This document shows, one piece after another, positions 41,031 through 49,508 of a stretch of DNA of 64,000 bases (the stretch's first letter is position 1; the number at the start of each line of letters is the position of its first letter). The translations under genes and the position numbers were made by a program. This DNA comes from Verrucomicrobiota bacterium (GTDB taxonomy: Bacteria; Verrucomicrobiota; Verrucomicrobiia; Opitutales; Opitutaceae): NCBI GenBank assembly GCA_030604905.1, contig JAUVVA010000004.1, forward strand, positions 1-64,000, written 5' to 3'. The notes beneath the pieces are model-generated. The model had not been told where the DNA came from and made no database searches. It was given only the letters and a program-made list of their open reading frames with translations.

Positions 41031-43863
41031 TTGGCGCGACGGGCTGGGCGCTCGCTTGCGAGGAATTGGCGCTTTCCCCGGCGCTGTTGCTCGCGGAGAC
41101 GACATAGTGGTAGGTCGTGCCGTTGCTAAGGCCGGTGTTGGTGAACGAGGTGCCGGTCACGCCGGAGGCGATGGTCGTGTAGCCCGAGCCGCTGGTGGTG
41201 GAGCGCTTCACGGTGTAGCTCGTGGCGCCGCTGGAGGCGGACCAGGAGAGCGTGACTGAGCCGTTGCCCGCGGTGGCGGTGAGGCCGGTGGGCGCCGGGG
41301 GAAGCGCGACCGTGCCGTTGACGGTGAAGGTGGCGGAGGCGACGGGGGAGTCGATGTTGCCGCCCTTGTAGGCGAAGGCGCGAACGGTGGCGCTGGCCGA
41401 AAGACCAAGCATCCGGCCGCTCGGGATGATCTTGGCGTTGGTGCTGGTGCGGGGGTCGGAGCCATCGGTGGTGTAGCGGATGGACGCACCGGCCGTGGCC
41501 GTGCTCAGCGTGATCGGCTGATCCGAGGAGACGGACCCGCCGTTGGGGCTGAACTGCACCGACGCGGTGACCGGCGAGGTGGAATCGATCCGATAGACGC
41601 CGTTGCGGATGCGCGAATAGCGCCAGGGAGTGACGTTCTGGTCCACGCAGATCGCGATGAGCTTGCTCGTGGAGCTGATGGTGATGGGGCCCGTGTATTC
41701 CGTCCACTGGCCGCTCTGCAGGCGGCTTTCCACCGAGGGGCTGCGGAAGCCAGTGGGGCCGGTGACGTAGAAGATCTTGGCGTGAGCGGGGGCATTGGCG
41801 GGGCGGGTGATGGTCACCGTGACCGGGCCGGCATGGCGACCGGCGATGGGCAGGAAGGTGGGGAAATCCATCACCGCGTTGCGCGGGGTGTAGCGCACGA
41901 GGGGCTCGCCGCTCATCGTGCTGGTGTTGGCGAACTCCTTGCCGGAGCTGGAGGAGGATTGCAGCACGAGGGAATTGCCGATGACTTCCTGCTTGGCGAT
42001 GCGGTCCGGGAACTCGCCGTCGTCGTTGTCCACCGCGTTGATCAATCCCTTGACGAGGATGGTGTCCCAGCGGTCCGTGGCCCGGGTCTGCCAGGGATAG
42101 AGATGATCCACGAGGTGGTTGGCGCTGAAGGCCCAGCTGCCGCTCCACTGGTTGGCGGGCCACGAGGAATCGCGCAGCACGGTGGTGTCGCGGAAGGTGA
42201 AGTTGCGGTAGTATTCGATGCGGATCGCGTGGTTGCCCAGCGAGTTCAGATCAGTGTGGTCGTCGAGGATCGAGGTGGTCGGCCAGACGCCGTTGATTTC
42301 GTTGTCCACGTTGAAAATGCCCGTGTAGTTGGCGATGGATACATTGCCCCAGAACCGGGTGAGCGGGCTCTCGGAGGCCTCGATGTAGTCGTTGCCGCCG
42401 GCCGCCTCGAAATCGAGGAGGTTCTGGCGGTAGATCCGCTTGGCTGCCCCGAGGTCCACGTTGGTCCGCTGGAAGAGGGAGAAGCCGGCGCTCTGGGAGC
42501 CGATGGCGACGTTTTCCTCGACGATAAGATTCGCGCCCTGGAACCAGAAGCCGATGCCGGAAATCGCGAGGTCGTGGTTGTTGGCCCCGTCCTTGATGAA
42601 ACCGCGGCCCTTGGTCGAGGTGGCGAGGTTGCGCACAAAGCGTCCGATCTCGCCGCCGTTTTCGGAGATGAAGGCGGCGCCGAAGGAGTTGTGGGCGACA
42701 TTGTCGTCGAAGTTCACGAACGCGTCGTGGGTGACGTAGGCCCAGGAGGAGGCGTTGATGACGGAGCACCCCTTGATGAAGGAGGGGTTCACCCCGAGAT
42801 CATCCTTGCCGTTGCGATGGAAGTGCACCGCGTAGCGACCACGGGCGTTGGTGCCGGGGCTGTAGGGCTCGTTGAATTTGTTGGTCACGTTGATGTCCTT
42901 GCGGGTGCGGCCGAGGTCCTGGAACGCGGCGTAGCGCACATCGACGTCGGGGTTGTGCATGAACATCACATGCCCGCGGACAAACCTGCCGTTGACCAAG
43001 CCGGTGGTGGCCGAACGAAACACGACGTTGCGGGTGTGGTTGGCGATGTAGGGCGTGAGGCCATACTCGGCGAACTCCACCACGCGCGCGTGCCCAAGCC
43101 CTTGGTTCCAAGTCAGGCTCTGGCCGTTGATCGCGGTGATCGTGCGCACCTCGTCCCGGGTTTGAAAGGGGTCCGTCGGTCGCATCGTGGACACGACGAT
43201 GGTGTCACCGGACTTCCAACCGCTGGGAGCCTGAAGGAGGCTCGTCGAAGTCGCCCCGTTCGCAAGGGCCCCGGTGGTCTGCACGAAGGGCGTGACGGGC
43301 GCGCCGTGGATGCGAACCTTGCCCTTGGTGAGAAGGCCGCGGCCGAGCTCCATCGGATCATTGATCGGATGGATGTCAGTGAAGGTGACCGTGGAGGTCA
43401 CGTTCGAGGCGATGGGGGCCGTTGTCGTGCCTTGCTCCCACGTGCCGGTGTCCAGGACGACGATTGTGTCAATGGAAAGGGCCGTCGTAATGTCGGTGCG
43501 GAAACGCAAGGTGCCGTCCACCCGCAGCCAGCGAAGGGGCGTGGTGGAGTTGACATCATAGGTTACGGTGCGGCCTTCGGGAATAAGCACTCGAGATGCA
43601 TTGCCAGGAACGCTTCCGCCCCAGGTGGCCGGGTTGGACCAAGCTCCATTGTTCAGGGCGGTATGGGTGGCGGAGTCGGTGGGAACGAGCGCCCTCATCT
43701 CCTTATCTTCATTCATCTTGCCGGTATCGTCGCCGCACCAGGGGCAGGCGCTCGCTAGGCTCGCTCCGAGAGCAAAGGTAAGAAACGCCGTGGCGCGTCG
43801 AACGCTCTGCCGGAGATGGCTGCGTCTATCCAGTGCGCAGCCAGGTTGCATAATGTCATGCAT
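39568..43863 (-). CDS. Large secreted G8/beta-helix protein with repeated FN3 and CBM96-like modules
   Basis: 1431 residues from ATG 43863 (ATG 43851 is an alternative), with a signal-like segment (ATAFLTFALGASLASA). Modules in order: a G8-type domain (about 55-170, NGAWSNPATWGGSVPG), a right-handed beta-helix (about 230-640, with RYAVHFHRNGKDD and VNFDDNVAHNSFGAAFISENG), a chitobiase-C-terminal-like domain (about 790-850, RYTTDGSDPRTSTNAK), then FN3, FN3, CBM96-like, FN3 and CBM96-like. The three FN3 units repeat GNGSVTLSWSAS and SYTVKRSTTSGSGY almost exactly, and the two CBM96-like units share DDRDTQSDNAAGTNTAISAS. The enzymatic part is not assigned; G8 proteins with beta-helices can act on polysaccharides. 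The repeated tail should give multivalent binding. A strong hairpin follows the gene. Confidence 0.85.
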   Translation of the reverse strand: MHDIMQPGCALDRRSHLRQSVRRATAFLTFALGASLASACPWCGDDTGKMNEDKEMRALVPTDSATHTALNNGAWSNPATWGGSVPGNASRVLIPEGRTVTYDVNSTTPLRWLRVDGTLRFRTDITTALSIDTIVVLDTGTWEQGTTTAPIASNVTSTVTFTDIHPINDPMELGRGLLTKGKVRIHGAPVTPFVQTTGALANGATSTSLLQAPSGWKSGDTIVVSTMRPTDPFQTRDEVRTITAINGQSLTWNQGLGHARVVEFAEYGLTPYIANHTRNVVFRSATTGLVNGRFVRGHVMFMHNPDVDVRYAAFQDLGRTRKDINVTNKFNEPYSPGTNARGRYAVHFHRNGKDDLGVNPSFIKGCSVINASSWAYVTHDAFVNFDDNVAHNSFGAAFISENGGEIGRFVRNLATSTKGRGFIKDGANNHDLAISGIGFWFQGANLIVEENVAIGSQSAGFSLFQRTNVDLGAAKRIYRQNLLDFEAAGGNDYIEASESPLTRFWGNVSIANYTGIFNVDNEINGVWPTTSILDDHTDLNSLGNHAIRIEYYRNFTFRDTTVLRDSSWPANQWSGSWAFSANHLVDHLYPWQTRATDRWDTILVKGLINAVDNDDGEFPDRIAKQEVIGNSLVLQSSSSSGKEFANTSTMSGEPLVRYTPRNAVMDFPTFLPIAGRHAGPVTVTITRPANAPAHAKIFYVTGPTGFRSPSVESRLQSGQWTEYTGPITISSTSKLIAICVDQNVTPWRYSRIRNGVYRIDSTSPVTASVQFSPNGGSVSSDQPITLSTATAGASIRYTTDGSDPRTSTNAKIIPSGRMLGLSASATVRAFAYKGGNIDSPVASATFTVNGTVALPPAPTGLTATAGNGSVTLSWSASSGATSYTVKRSTTSGSGYTTIASGVTGTSFTNTGLSNGTTYHYVVSASNSAGESANSSQASAQPVAPITAPAAPTGLSATAGNASVTLSWSASSGATSYTVKRSTTSGSGYSVVANNLTATSYNDAGLTNGTTYHYVVSASNSAGESANSAQASAQPVAPGGGGSGGATVTILASDDRDTQSDNAAGTNTAISASLWNHAYFKFSLADVSSVSSARLRVRLPSGSSAVTFTAHLANSDSWTQSGSVPGYGASIGSATLPSSASGTWLEIDVTSAVRSEAAGDKVISIALVTNLGSWTGLNTKESDHAPRLVIDAVSAPAAPGNLSASAGNGSVTLSWSASTGATSYTVKRSTTSGSGYSVVASNLTSTSYADTGLTNGTTYHYVVSATNSGGESANSSQVSAKPEAPAAVTVFASDDRDTQSDNAAGTNTAISASMWNYAYFKFSLSGVSSVSSAKLRLHLPSGCSAATFTAHLANGDSWTQSGSVPGYGASIGSVTQPASGSGTWVEIDITNAVAAEVAGDKVISLAIRTNLSSWTGISTRESSNGARIVITQ

Positions 43864-44635
43864 GGGGGTTAAGGGTCGGGGTTGGGGGTGAGGCCGGTGG
43901 CAGAAAAATTCTGCTCGGCGGTGGGGAAAGGGATCTCGCGTCAGCGGACCCCCACGCACCTTTTGCAGCTAGGCAGCAAAAAGTAATCCCAATTTATTGG
44001 AACCGATCCCATTATTCTCTTTTATCTAGACATCAATAGTTAACGAATTCTCAATTACACTCCAATACCTAGCCTTGATAGGCCTATCAGAGGCCTATCT
44101 TGCTGGGTTATTCTTGGGACGTTCTCTTAAAGGTTTATGGCGAAACCATCTCCGCAAGAAGCGTTACGAAGAGGCCCGAACGAAGGGGCCGGCGGCAACG
44201 CGTGCCCTCCAAAGAGGGTTGCGACCATCCATCTTTACTCGTCACCAACTCCGGTTCGCCACCCCCAGCGCGAGCAGTGGCACGCTCAAGCCAAGATCGA
44301 GCGCCCGCCACGCTCAGAAGAGAGCCATGCACTCGAGACTTTGACTGATGCTACCTCCGCGCGGCCACGATCCTCCCGGCCGTTCCACGCGATCATCCGG
44401 GCGAACTCCGCCGCGCCCCGACGAGGCGCTTTGAGTATCCATACCCTAAATACATTGCCCTGGCTTCTCATGCATGGCTGACCGCGCGAGCTCGGGCTCC
44501 ATTGAGCCGCGATATCCGTGCGAAACCTGCACAACCGCCTGGAGCGTCGAGACCCTCCGTCACGGGATAAACGAAAACGCCGTGGGGCTGGCCTTCCCAG
44601 GCGCGGCACCACGGCGAATCGATTTTGAAGAACGA
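43864..44635. other. Intergenic region with an A/T-rich island
   Basis: Bases about 43975-44130 are clearly A/T-rich compared with the rest of the window. The island includes the inverted repeats CCAAT-TT-ATTGG (43989-44000) and TGATAGGCCTATCA (44076-44089), the latter followed by a partial copy, AGGCCTATCT. This is probably the promoter/regulatory region of the G8-protein gene. Between about 44130 and 44635 I see nothing convincing; an 89-codon frame at 44075 has no supporting signal. Confidence 0.5.
44076..44089. promoter_or_regulatory. 14-base palindrome TGATAGGCCTATCA
   Basis: A perfect palindrome within the A/T-rich island, with a half copy directly after it. It lies about 213 bases upstream of the G8-protein start and may be a regulator binding site. 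Confidence 0.4.
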
Positions 44636-45391
44636 CTATTGGAAGAGCGGATTGATGTTGCGGCGCAGGACTTGGTCTTGGGCCAGCACCTTCACGTGAC
44701 CGTCCAAGAACCCGAACTTGGCCCGACCTTTCGTCCAACGGATATTTCCAGGTTCGGAATTGCCAGGGGCGATGGGAGTCCCGGCCTGAGTGTCAGTGAC
44801 CGTTCCGCCCCAAATCGCGTCCCACGCCCACCACCCGTTGTCAACGGCCCAGAGATCGCCCGAGGGCCAGCCGTTGCTGGGATCGAGGCCGGCGTCAGCG
44901 ACGTAGATTTGCTGCGATGGCTGCTTGTGGGCGCTCAAATTCTTGAAACGCTGTAGTCCAGGAGCCGATACATCGGGGCTGGTGAACCCGGCGAGGAACG
45001 CGAAATGGTGAGAAGGACCCCAATCGACCTCCGGAGCGCCGACCACGGGGTCGTAGAGAATGGCTGCAGAACGGCGGGGAACCTGGTTCAAGTCCGCGCC
45101 GTGCAAAGTTTGGGTGAGGTAGTCGGTCCAGCCGCCGCCGGAGCCATTGGGCCGGGGCATGTTGTAGGGCATCAACCTTCCTTTGTTTTCCTCGGCGTGA
45201 ACGATCAAAGCCAAGGTAACTTGGCGGATGTTCGAGACGCCCTGCGATTGCCTCGCGCTTTCTCGGACCCTGCCCACGACAGGGATGATGATAGCGGCTA
45301 GAATGCCGATGATCGCGATCACGGTCAGAAGTTCGATCAGAGTAAACGCGCGCGGGCGCCTCGTCAAAGCGTGTGTGGGGGGGTATTTCAT
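44636..45391 (-). CDS. Pseudopilin-like protein (prepilin N-terminal domain, H-X9-DG type)
   Basis: 251 residues from ATG 45391. The leader [15 protein letters not shown] is followed by [22 protein letters not shown] with the Glu at mature position 5. Note that the residue before the cleavage site is Ala rather than the usual Gly; prepilin peptidases often tolerate Ala. The C-terminal motif [26 protein letters not shown] is split here as [13 protein letters not shown] and RRNINPLF and matches the H-X9-DG type. The LacI gene at 45632 lies upstream on the same strand, and a perfect inverted repeat (45508-45528) sits 117 bases upstream of the start, so this gene is a likely target of that regulator. 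No assembly machinery is nearby. Confidence 0.87.
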   Translation of the reverse strand: MKYPPTHALTRRPRAFTLIELLTVIAIIGILAAIIIPVVGRVRESARQSQGVSNIRQVTLALIVHAEENKGRLMPYNMPRPNGSGGGWTDYLTQTLHGADLNQVPRRSAAILYDPVVGAPEVDWGPSHHFAFLAGFTSPDVSAPGLQRFKNLSAHKQPSQQIYVADAGLDPSNGWPSGDLWAVDNGWWAWDAIWGGTVTDTQAGTPIAPGNSEPGNIRWTKGRAKFGFLDGHVKVLAQDQVLRRNINPLFQ

Positions 45392-45507
45392 ACGCCGGCT
45401 AAATTACAACGCCCGGCGCCCGCGTAAATGCGTCCAATTTGGGCACGGGCCCATCGTCGCCGACCGGTGAAAACCTCCACCGGTTCGCACGGAAAGCGAG
45501 CCGGTTG

Positions 45508-45528
45508 CGTATCCGTTTAACGGATACG
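45508..45528. promoter_or_regulatory. Perfect inverted repeat, likely LacI operator
   Basis: Ten-base perfect arms CGTATCCGTT and AACGGATACG flank a single T. It lies between the LacI stop (45632) and the pseudopilin start (45391), on average position for a repressor site of the latter. It is the longest perfect palindrome seen in the window outside hairpins. Confidence 0.7.
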
Positions 45529-45631
45529 AAACAGTCGGTTACGACGCGACCGGGTCCGCGATCTCGAATTCAGCCGCCGGTGCCGAAACAAGAGGGGGAC
45601 ATCAAGGGGCGGACGGGAGCGCGGAGATTGT

Positions 45632-46735
45632 TCATCGGGCGCGATGCCCGGCCCCCGATTCAACACGCGTGGGGCGGGCCCGCGGCTCCTCAACCTGCCT
45701 CCGCCCTCCGCTCGAGCGCGGCGGCAACGATTTTCCCTCACGCCACTCGGCATGCACCATGATGGTGATCGGCTTTCGCGGAACCCCGCGTTCACCGTGA
45801 CGGATCATTTGATCGAGAAGATTCACCGCGCTGCGGCCGATCAAGGGGTAGTCTTGAACGATACCCGCTATCCTCCCGACATAGGATTCGTCCGACGGAC
45901 TCGCCGCATCCAAGTGGAGGCAGGCGAAGGCGATGTCCTTCGGTATCTTGAATCCGGCGTCCACGAGTTCGAAGTATTGGCCGACGTGGAACCCGATCAC
46001 CACATCCGGGCGGTGCTGCTTCGCCCACGCCACCGTGTCGGAGGCGGAGCCAAGCGGATTGAGCAGCGGAGGAATGGGCGCCCCTTCCGCATGTTTGCTC
46101 AATGCCTGACAGGCCAACGCTGCGCCAAATCGGGAGAAATCGTCCTCGACCATCGGCTCGTGGCGAAGGATCGCGGCGCCAATTCGGCGGTAGCCCAGCC
46201 GAGTCAGTCGCTCCCACACTTGGTGGACGGAAAAGTGGATCGAGGGGCGCACCGTGTTGAAAGGCATCGGGTCGGTCCGCCCGACACACACCAGCGGGAA
46301 CAGGTCGTTCGATTCGAGGAGTTCCCGGTGCTCCGCCCGAAGCGACTTCGCGACGACTCCCGCCACCCCCCTCGCGTAAAGGACCTTCCACAGCCGCCGA
46401 GGAGTGTCCCAGGCGCGCAGGTTGATCAGCTCCACCCGATAGCCGAGTTCGGTCGCTCGCTCCACGACCGGCTGCGTGACGTGGCCCCCTTCTTCCCCCG
46501 CCCGCTCATCGACCAGCAACGCGAGCGGGATGCCTTGCCCCCCGCGCCGGGCGCGGCGCGATGCCAGGGCGGCGAAGATCGGGTCCGGCTTGTAGCCCAG
46601 CTTGGCCGCGGCTCGCCGCACCCGCTCCGCCGTCTCCCGGTTGCAGCGCGGATCGTTGGCCATCGCGCGCTGGACGGTCGATTTCCCCAAACCGAGGCGG
46701 CGGCCGATTTCGGTGAGCGTAAGTCGAGTCTCCAC
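45632..46735 (-). CDS. LacI-family transcriptional regulator
   Basis: 367 residues if started at GTG 46735, which places the helix-turn-helix (LTLTEIGRRLGLGKSTVQRAM) at the N-terminus as normal for LacI. A longer frame from ATG 46837 would add 34 residues of no known domain. The hinge ends GYKPDPIFAALASRRARRG, followed by the sugar-sensor domain (IPLALLVDERAGEEGG, VVGRIAGIVQDYPLIGRSA-like pattern) with a short Arg-rich tail. It sits between the GH4 gene upstream and the pseudopilin gene downstream, all on the minus strand. The inverted repeat at 45508-45528 and possibly the one at 39024-39044 are candidate targets. Confidence 0.88.
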   Translation of the reverse strand: METRLTLTEIGRRLGLGKSTVQRAMANDPRCNRETAERVRRAAAKLGYKPDPIFAALASRRARRGGQGIPLALLVDERAGEEGGHVTQPVVERATELGYRVELINLRAWDTPRRLWKVLYARGVAGVVAKSLRAEHRELLESNDLFPLVCVGRTDPMPFNTVRPSIHFSVHQVWERLTRLGYRRIGAAILRHEPMVEDDFSRFGAALACQALSKHAEGAPIPPLLNPLGSASDTVAWAKQHRPDVVIGFHVGQYFELVDAGFKIPKDIAFACLHLDAASPSDESYVGRIAGIVQDYPLIGRSAVNLLDQMIRHGERGVPRKPITIMVHAEWREGKSLPPRSSGGRRQVEEPRARPTRVESGAGHRAR

Positions 46736-46948
46736 GCGCGCAGCACTGCACAACCCGACGCGTCGATGCAACTGGAACCGGTCGAGGAGCGATCGAGTGA
46801 ACCGTGCGCGCTCCTGCGGCCGCGGTTCGATTGCCATGCCGAGGTGGCGGCGAGAGCCGCGGGGGAGAGCCCGCGGCGAGGCACACGCTCCCGGATTTAC
46901 GGACGCGTGCGCTTCCCCTTCTCCGTCACCTCGGCCCGGCGAATCGCA

Positions 46949-48418
46949 TCAGCGAACTTCGCGGTCCTTCGAGTGGCGTTTTTTGGCGCGGCGGGCCTTC
47001 TCCGCCGCGCTCAAGCGGAAGCCGCGCGAGGGTTTGGTCTTGGGCGCGGGCTCGCTCTTGAGCCGGCGCTTCGCGGCCGGGATTGCGTCGGCGTATTGCG
47101 GCAGCCACCTGGCCTGCGCGACCAACATTTCGTCCGCCATCCGCCACACCTCAGGAGGATTGCAGACCGCGCCGACGAGCGGATCGAGCAGCATCGCCTG
47201 CTTCAACAGCGTCACGTCACCCGTCAGCGCGGCCTGCACGGCCATGCGCTGCACGGACACCGATTGGTTGCAGACCGCGGCGCACCCAAGCGGCAGATCG
47301 CCAACCTGGAGCATGTGAATCCCATGCTGATCCACGTAGCCCGGCCCCTCGATCACGGCGTCGGCGGGCAGATTGGTGATGGCCCCACCGTTGGGCAGAT
47401 TGAAATGGCCGCGATACACGCGCCCGGTTTCCAGCGCCTCCAAAATGAAGGCGCCATGCTCGTCCGACCGCTTCTCCATCGAATACTCCTGCGGCGGGTG
47501 GCCGTCCACTCCGCGCGCGAAATCCTTCTCGAACCAGTCGCGCCCCTCCTCGCAGACGCGAAGATAGCCCCCGGTCTCGCCATGGATCCAATAAGAAAGG
47601 TGGCACCAGCGCCGGATCTCGGCGGGACGCTTGCGATACCACATCAGATACTCGCTCAGATGGCCGTTGCTCTCCGTGCTGTAAACGCCGAAGCGACGCA
47701 ACATGTCGATGCGACACCTCTCGGTGACCGAGTAAACCGGATGCCGCTCGAAGCCGGCGAGAAGCTCCTCTCCGCCCACCCGCCGCCCCTTGGCCCGGAC
47801 GTCCACAAACCAGGTCTGGTGGTTGATGCCGGCGCAAATGTAGCTCAGCTCCTCGCGCTTCACCCCAAGCACCTCCGCGATCTGATGCCCGCCATGCTGC
47901 ACGCCGTGACAGAGACCGACGCAGCGCACGCCGCCGTGCACGTTGGCCGCCCACGTGAGCATGGCCATCGGGTTGGCGTAGTTGAGCAGGAGGCAACCGG
48001 GAGCGGCGACCTCGCGGATGTCGCGGCAAAAATCCAGCATCGCGGCGATGCCGCGCTGCCCATACATGATGCCGCCCGCGCAAAGCGTGTCGCCCACGCA
48101 TTGATCTACGCCGTATTTGAGCGGGATCTCGACGTCGGTCCGGAAGGCCTCCAACCCGCCGACGCGCACCACGCAGAAGACATATTTCGCGCCCGCCAGG
48201 GCCTTCCGCCGGTCGGTGGTGGAGACGATCTTTGCCGGCAGGCGATTGTGCGCGATGTCACGTCGGCATAGCTCGGCGACCATCTCCAGATTCCGCCCGT
48301 CGATGTCGGTGAAGGCCAGCTCGACGTCGGCGAATTCGGGGATCGTGAGCAGATCCGAAACCAGCTTGCGGGTGAAGCCGATCGAGCCGGCTCCGATAAA
48401 TGCGATGCGAAGTGACAT
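46949..48418 (-). CDS. GH4-family glycosidase (alpha-galactosidase type)
   Basis: 489 residues from ATG 48418. GH4 enzymes use NAD+ and a divalent metal for a redox-assisted cleavage. The NAD motif IAFIGAGSIGFTRKL opens the protein, FTDID gives the usual acidic end of strand two, LNYANPMAMLTW is the conserved Asn-Pro motif, and CHGVQH and AGINHQTWF carry the Cys/His metal ligands. This pattern is closest to the MelA-like alpha-galactosidase branch, but alpha-glucuronidases and others have similar motifs. The last ~35 residues are Lys/Arg-rich (KTKPSRGFRL, KARRAKKRHSK), an unusual extension. The enzyme is cytoplasmic. A divergent AraC regulator is the neighbour, with two inverted 12-mers between them. 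Confidence 0.88.
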   Translation of the reverse strand: MSLRIAFIGAGSIGFTRKLVSDLLTIPEFADVELAFTDIDGRNLEMVAELCRRDIAHNRLPAKIVSTTDRRKALAGAKYVFCVVRVGGLEAFRTDVEIPLKYGVDQCVGDTLCAGGIMYGQRGIAAMLDFCRDIREVAAPGCLLLNYANPMAMLTWAANVHGGVRCVGLCHGVQHGGHQIAEVLGVKREELSYICAGINHQTWFVDVRAKGRRVGGEELLAGFERHPVYSVTERCRIDMLRRFGVYSTESNGHLSEYLMWYRKRPAEIRRWCHLSYWIHGETGGYLRVCEEGRDWFEKDFARGVDGHPPQEYSMEKRSDEHGAFILEALETGRVYRGHFNLPNGGAITNLPADAVIEGPGYVDQHGIHMLQVGDLPLGCAAVCNQSVSVQRMAVQAALTGDVTLLKQAMLLDPLVGAVCNPPEVWRMADEMLVAQARWLPQYADAIPAAKRRLKSEPAPKTKPSRGFRLSAAEKARRAKKRHSKDREVR

Positions 48419-48433
48419 AGTCTTTGTTTTTCC

Positions 48434-48466
48434 ATGCGAAGCATATCAGGTAGGTTTGCATCGCAA
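48434..48466. promoter_or_regulatory. Two inverted 12-mers between GH4 and AraC genes
   Basis: ATGCGAAGCATA (48434-48445) and, on the other strand, TTGCGATGCAAA (48455-48466) agree at 9 of 12 positions. They lie 16-48 bases upstream of the GH4 start and about 100 bases upstream of the AraC start, a plausible place for AraC binding. Confidence 0.4.
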
Positions 48467-48562
48467 CAACGGGGTCGATGTGCTGTTTTTTGTCGAAACG
48501 TGCTTTTCCGCCGGCCATGCCGAGGAGAGAGCTCCCCACGCCGCCCCTCGGCCCAGAACCCG

Positions 48563-49432
48563 ATGCTGACCGCCTTTAACCGTCGCACCCTCGCCACCCG
48601 CGCCCTGGTGTTTCCGCGCCATGGCTTGCCCCTGCCCGCCGGCATCAGCAGCGCCGGGCACGAGCGACGTGACTCGGCCGACTACGACTGGCACGGGTTG
48701 AAACGCGGCGACGCCGGCGTAGTCCTTTTTCAATACACGCTTCGGGGGAGCGGGCGCCTGCGGGTGGCCTCGCGGGAGTGGACGGTGCGTCGCGGTGAAG
48801 CGATGCTGCTGCACTTCCCCGCGGACAACCGCTACTGGCTGCCTACGGATGCGGGCGAGCCGTGGGAGTTCATCTACCTTTGCATGCACGGCCGCGAGCT
48901 CCTCCGGATCTGGCGAGAGGCGGAGTCGAGGCTGGGCCCGCTCGTCCCCCTGGCGGCCGACTCGCCGGCTGTTCGGTGCGCGTCGCGGATCGTGCGCGCC
49001 GCGTGTCGGGACGAGATCAGCTCCGCGGCGCAGTCCGCCGCGCTTGCCTTGGAACTGGCGGCCCACCTGCTCGCCGAGCGGCCGCCCGCCTCGACCGGCT
49101 TCCTCGCTCCGCACGCCGAGGCCGTCGCGCGCGCCCGGTCCTTCGCCGATCACCACCTTCCGGACCGGATCGGGGTGGAGGAACTGGCCCGTGCCGCCGG
49201 CCTGTCGCGCTACCACTTTTCGAGGCTCTTCGCGGCTGAGGTCGGCCAAAGCCCCGCCGCCTGGCTCGCGACGCGCCGGGTGCAGGCCGCCGCCCAGCTG
49301 TTGCTGGCGAGCACGCTAAGCATCAAGGAAATCGCCGCCCGCTGCGGCTTCGGGGACATCCACACCTTCGGCAAGGCCTTCCACCGACACACCGGCACGC
49401 CCCCCGGCCGCTATCGCCGCAGCGGTGGTTGA
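48563..49432 (+). CDS. AraC-family transcriptional regulator
   Basis: 289 residues from ATG 48563; a longer frame upstream has no motif. The N-terminal half is an AraC-type cupin sensor (LFQYTLRGSGRLRVA, GEAMLLHFPADNRYWLP, EFIYLCMHG). The C-terminal ~100 residues are the double helix-turn-helix, with IGVEELARAAGLSRYHFSRLF as the first HTH and LSIKEIAARCGFGDIHTFGKAF as the second, ending in TGTPPGRYRRSG. It is divergent from the GH4 gene and likely activates it in response to a sugar. It is followed by the terminator of the convergent PEP-CTERM gene. Confidence 0.92.
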   Translation: MLTAFNRRTLATRALVFPRHGLPLPAGISSAGHERRDSADYDWHGLKRGDAGVVLFQYTLRGSGRLRVASREWTVRRGEAMLLHFPADNRYWLPTDAGEPWEFIYLCMHGRELLRIWREAESRLGPLVPLAADSPAVRCASRIVRAACRDEISSAAQSAALALELAAHLLAERPPASTGFLAPHAEAVARARSFADHHLPDRIGVEELARAAGLSRYHFSRLFAAEVGQSPAAWLATRRVQAAAQLLLASTLSIKEIAARCGFGDIHTFGKAFHRHTGTPPGRYRRSGG

Positions 49433-49461
49433 ATGGCCTCCCGTTCGCCCTCGAGCGCGCT

Positions 49462-49490
49462 AAAAAACACCCGGCCATAAGGCGGCCGGG
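49462..49490 (-). terminator. Rho-independent terminator of the second PEP-CTERM gene
   Basis: On the minus strand CCCGGCC and GGCCGGG form a stem followed by TGTTTTTT. It lies 19 bases after the stop at 49509. Confidence 0.82.
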
Positions 49491-49508
49491 CGGAAAAAGC
49501 GCGCACGC

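Noticed and set aside
44075-44344. Small open frame of 89 codons after the A/T-rich island
   Set aside because: No ribosome site, no motif, overlapping frames of similar length, and the frame ends in Arg/Ser-rich sequence typical of noise.
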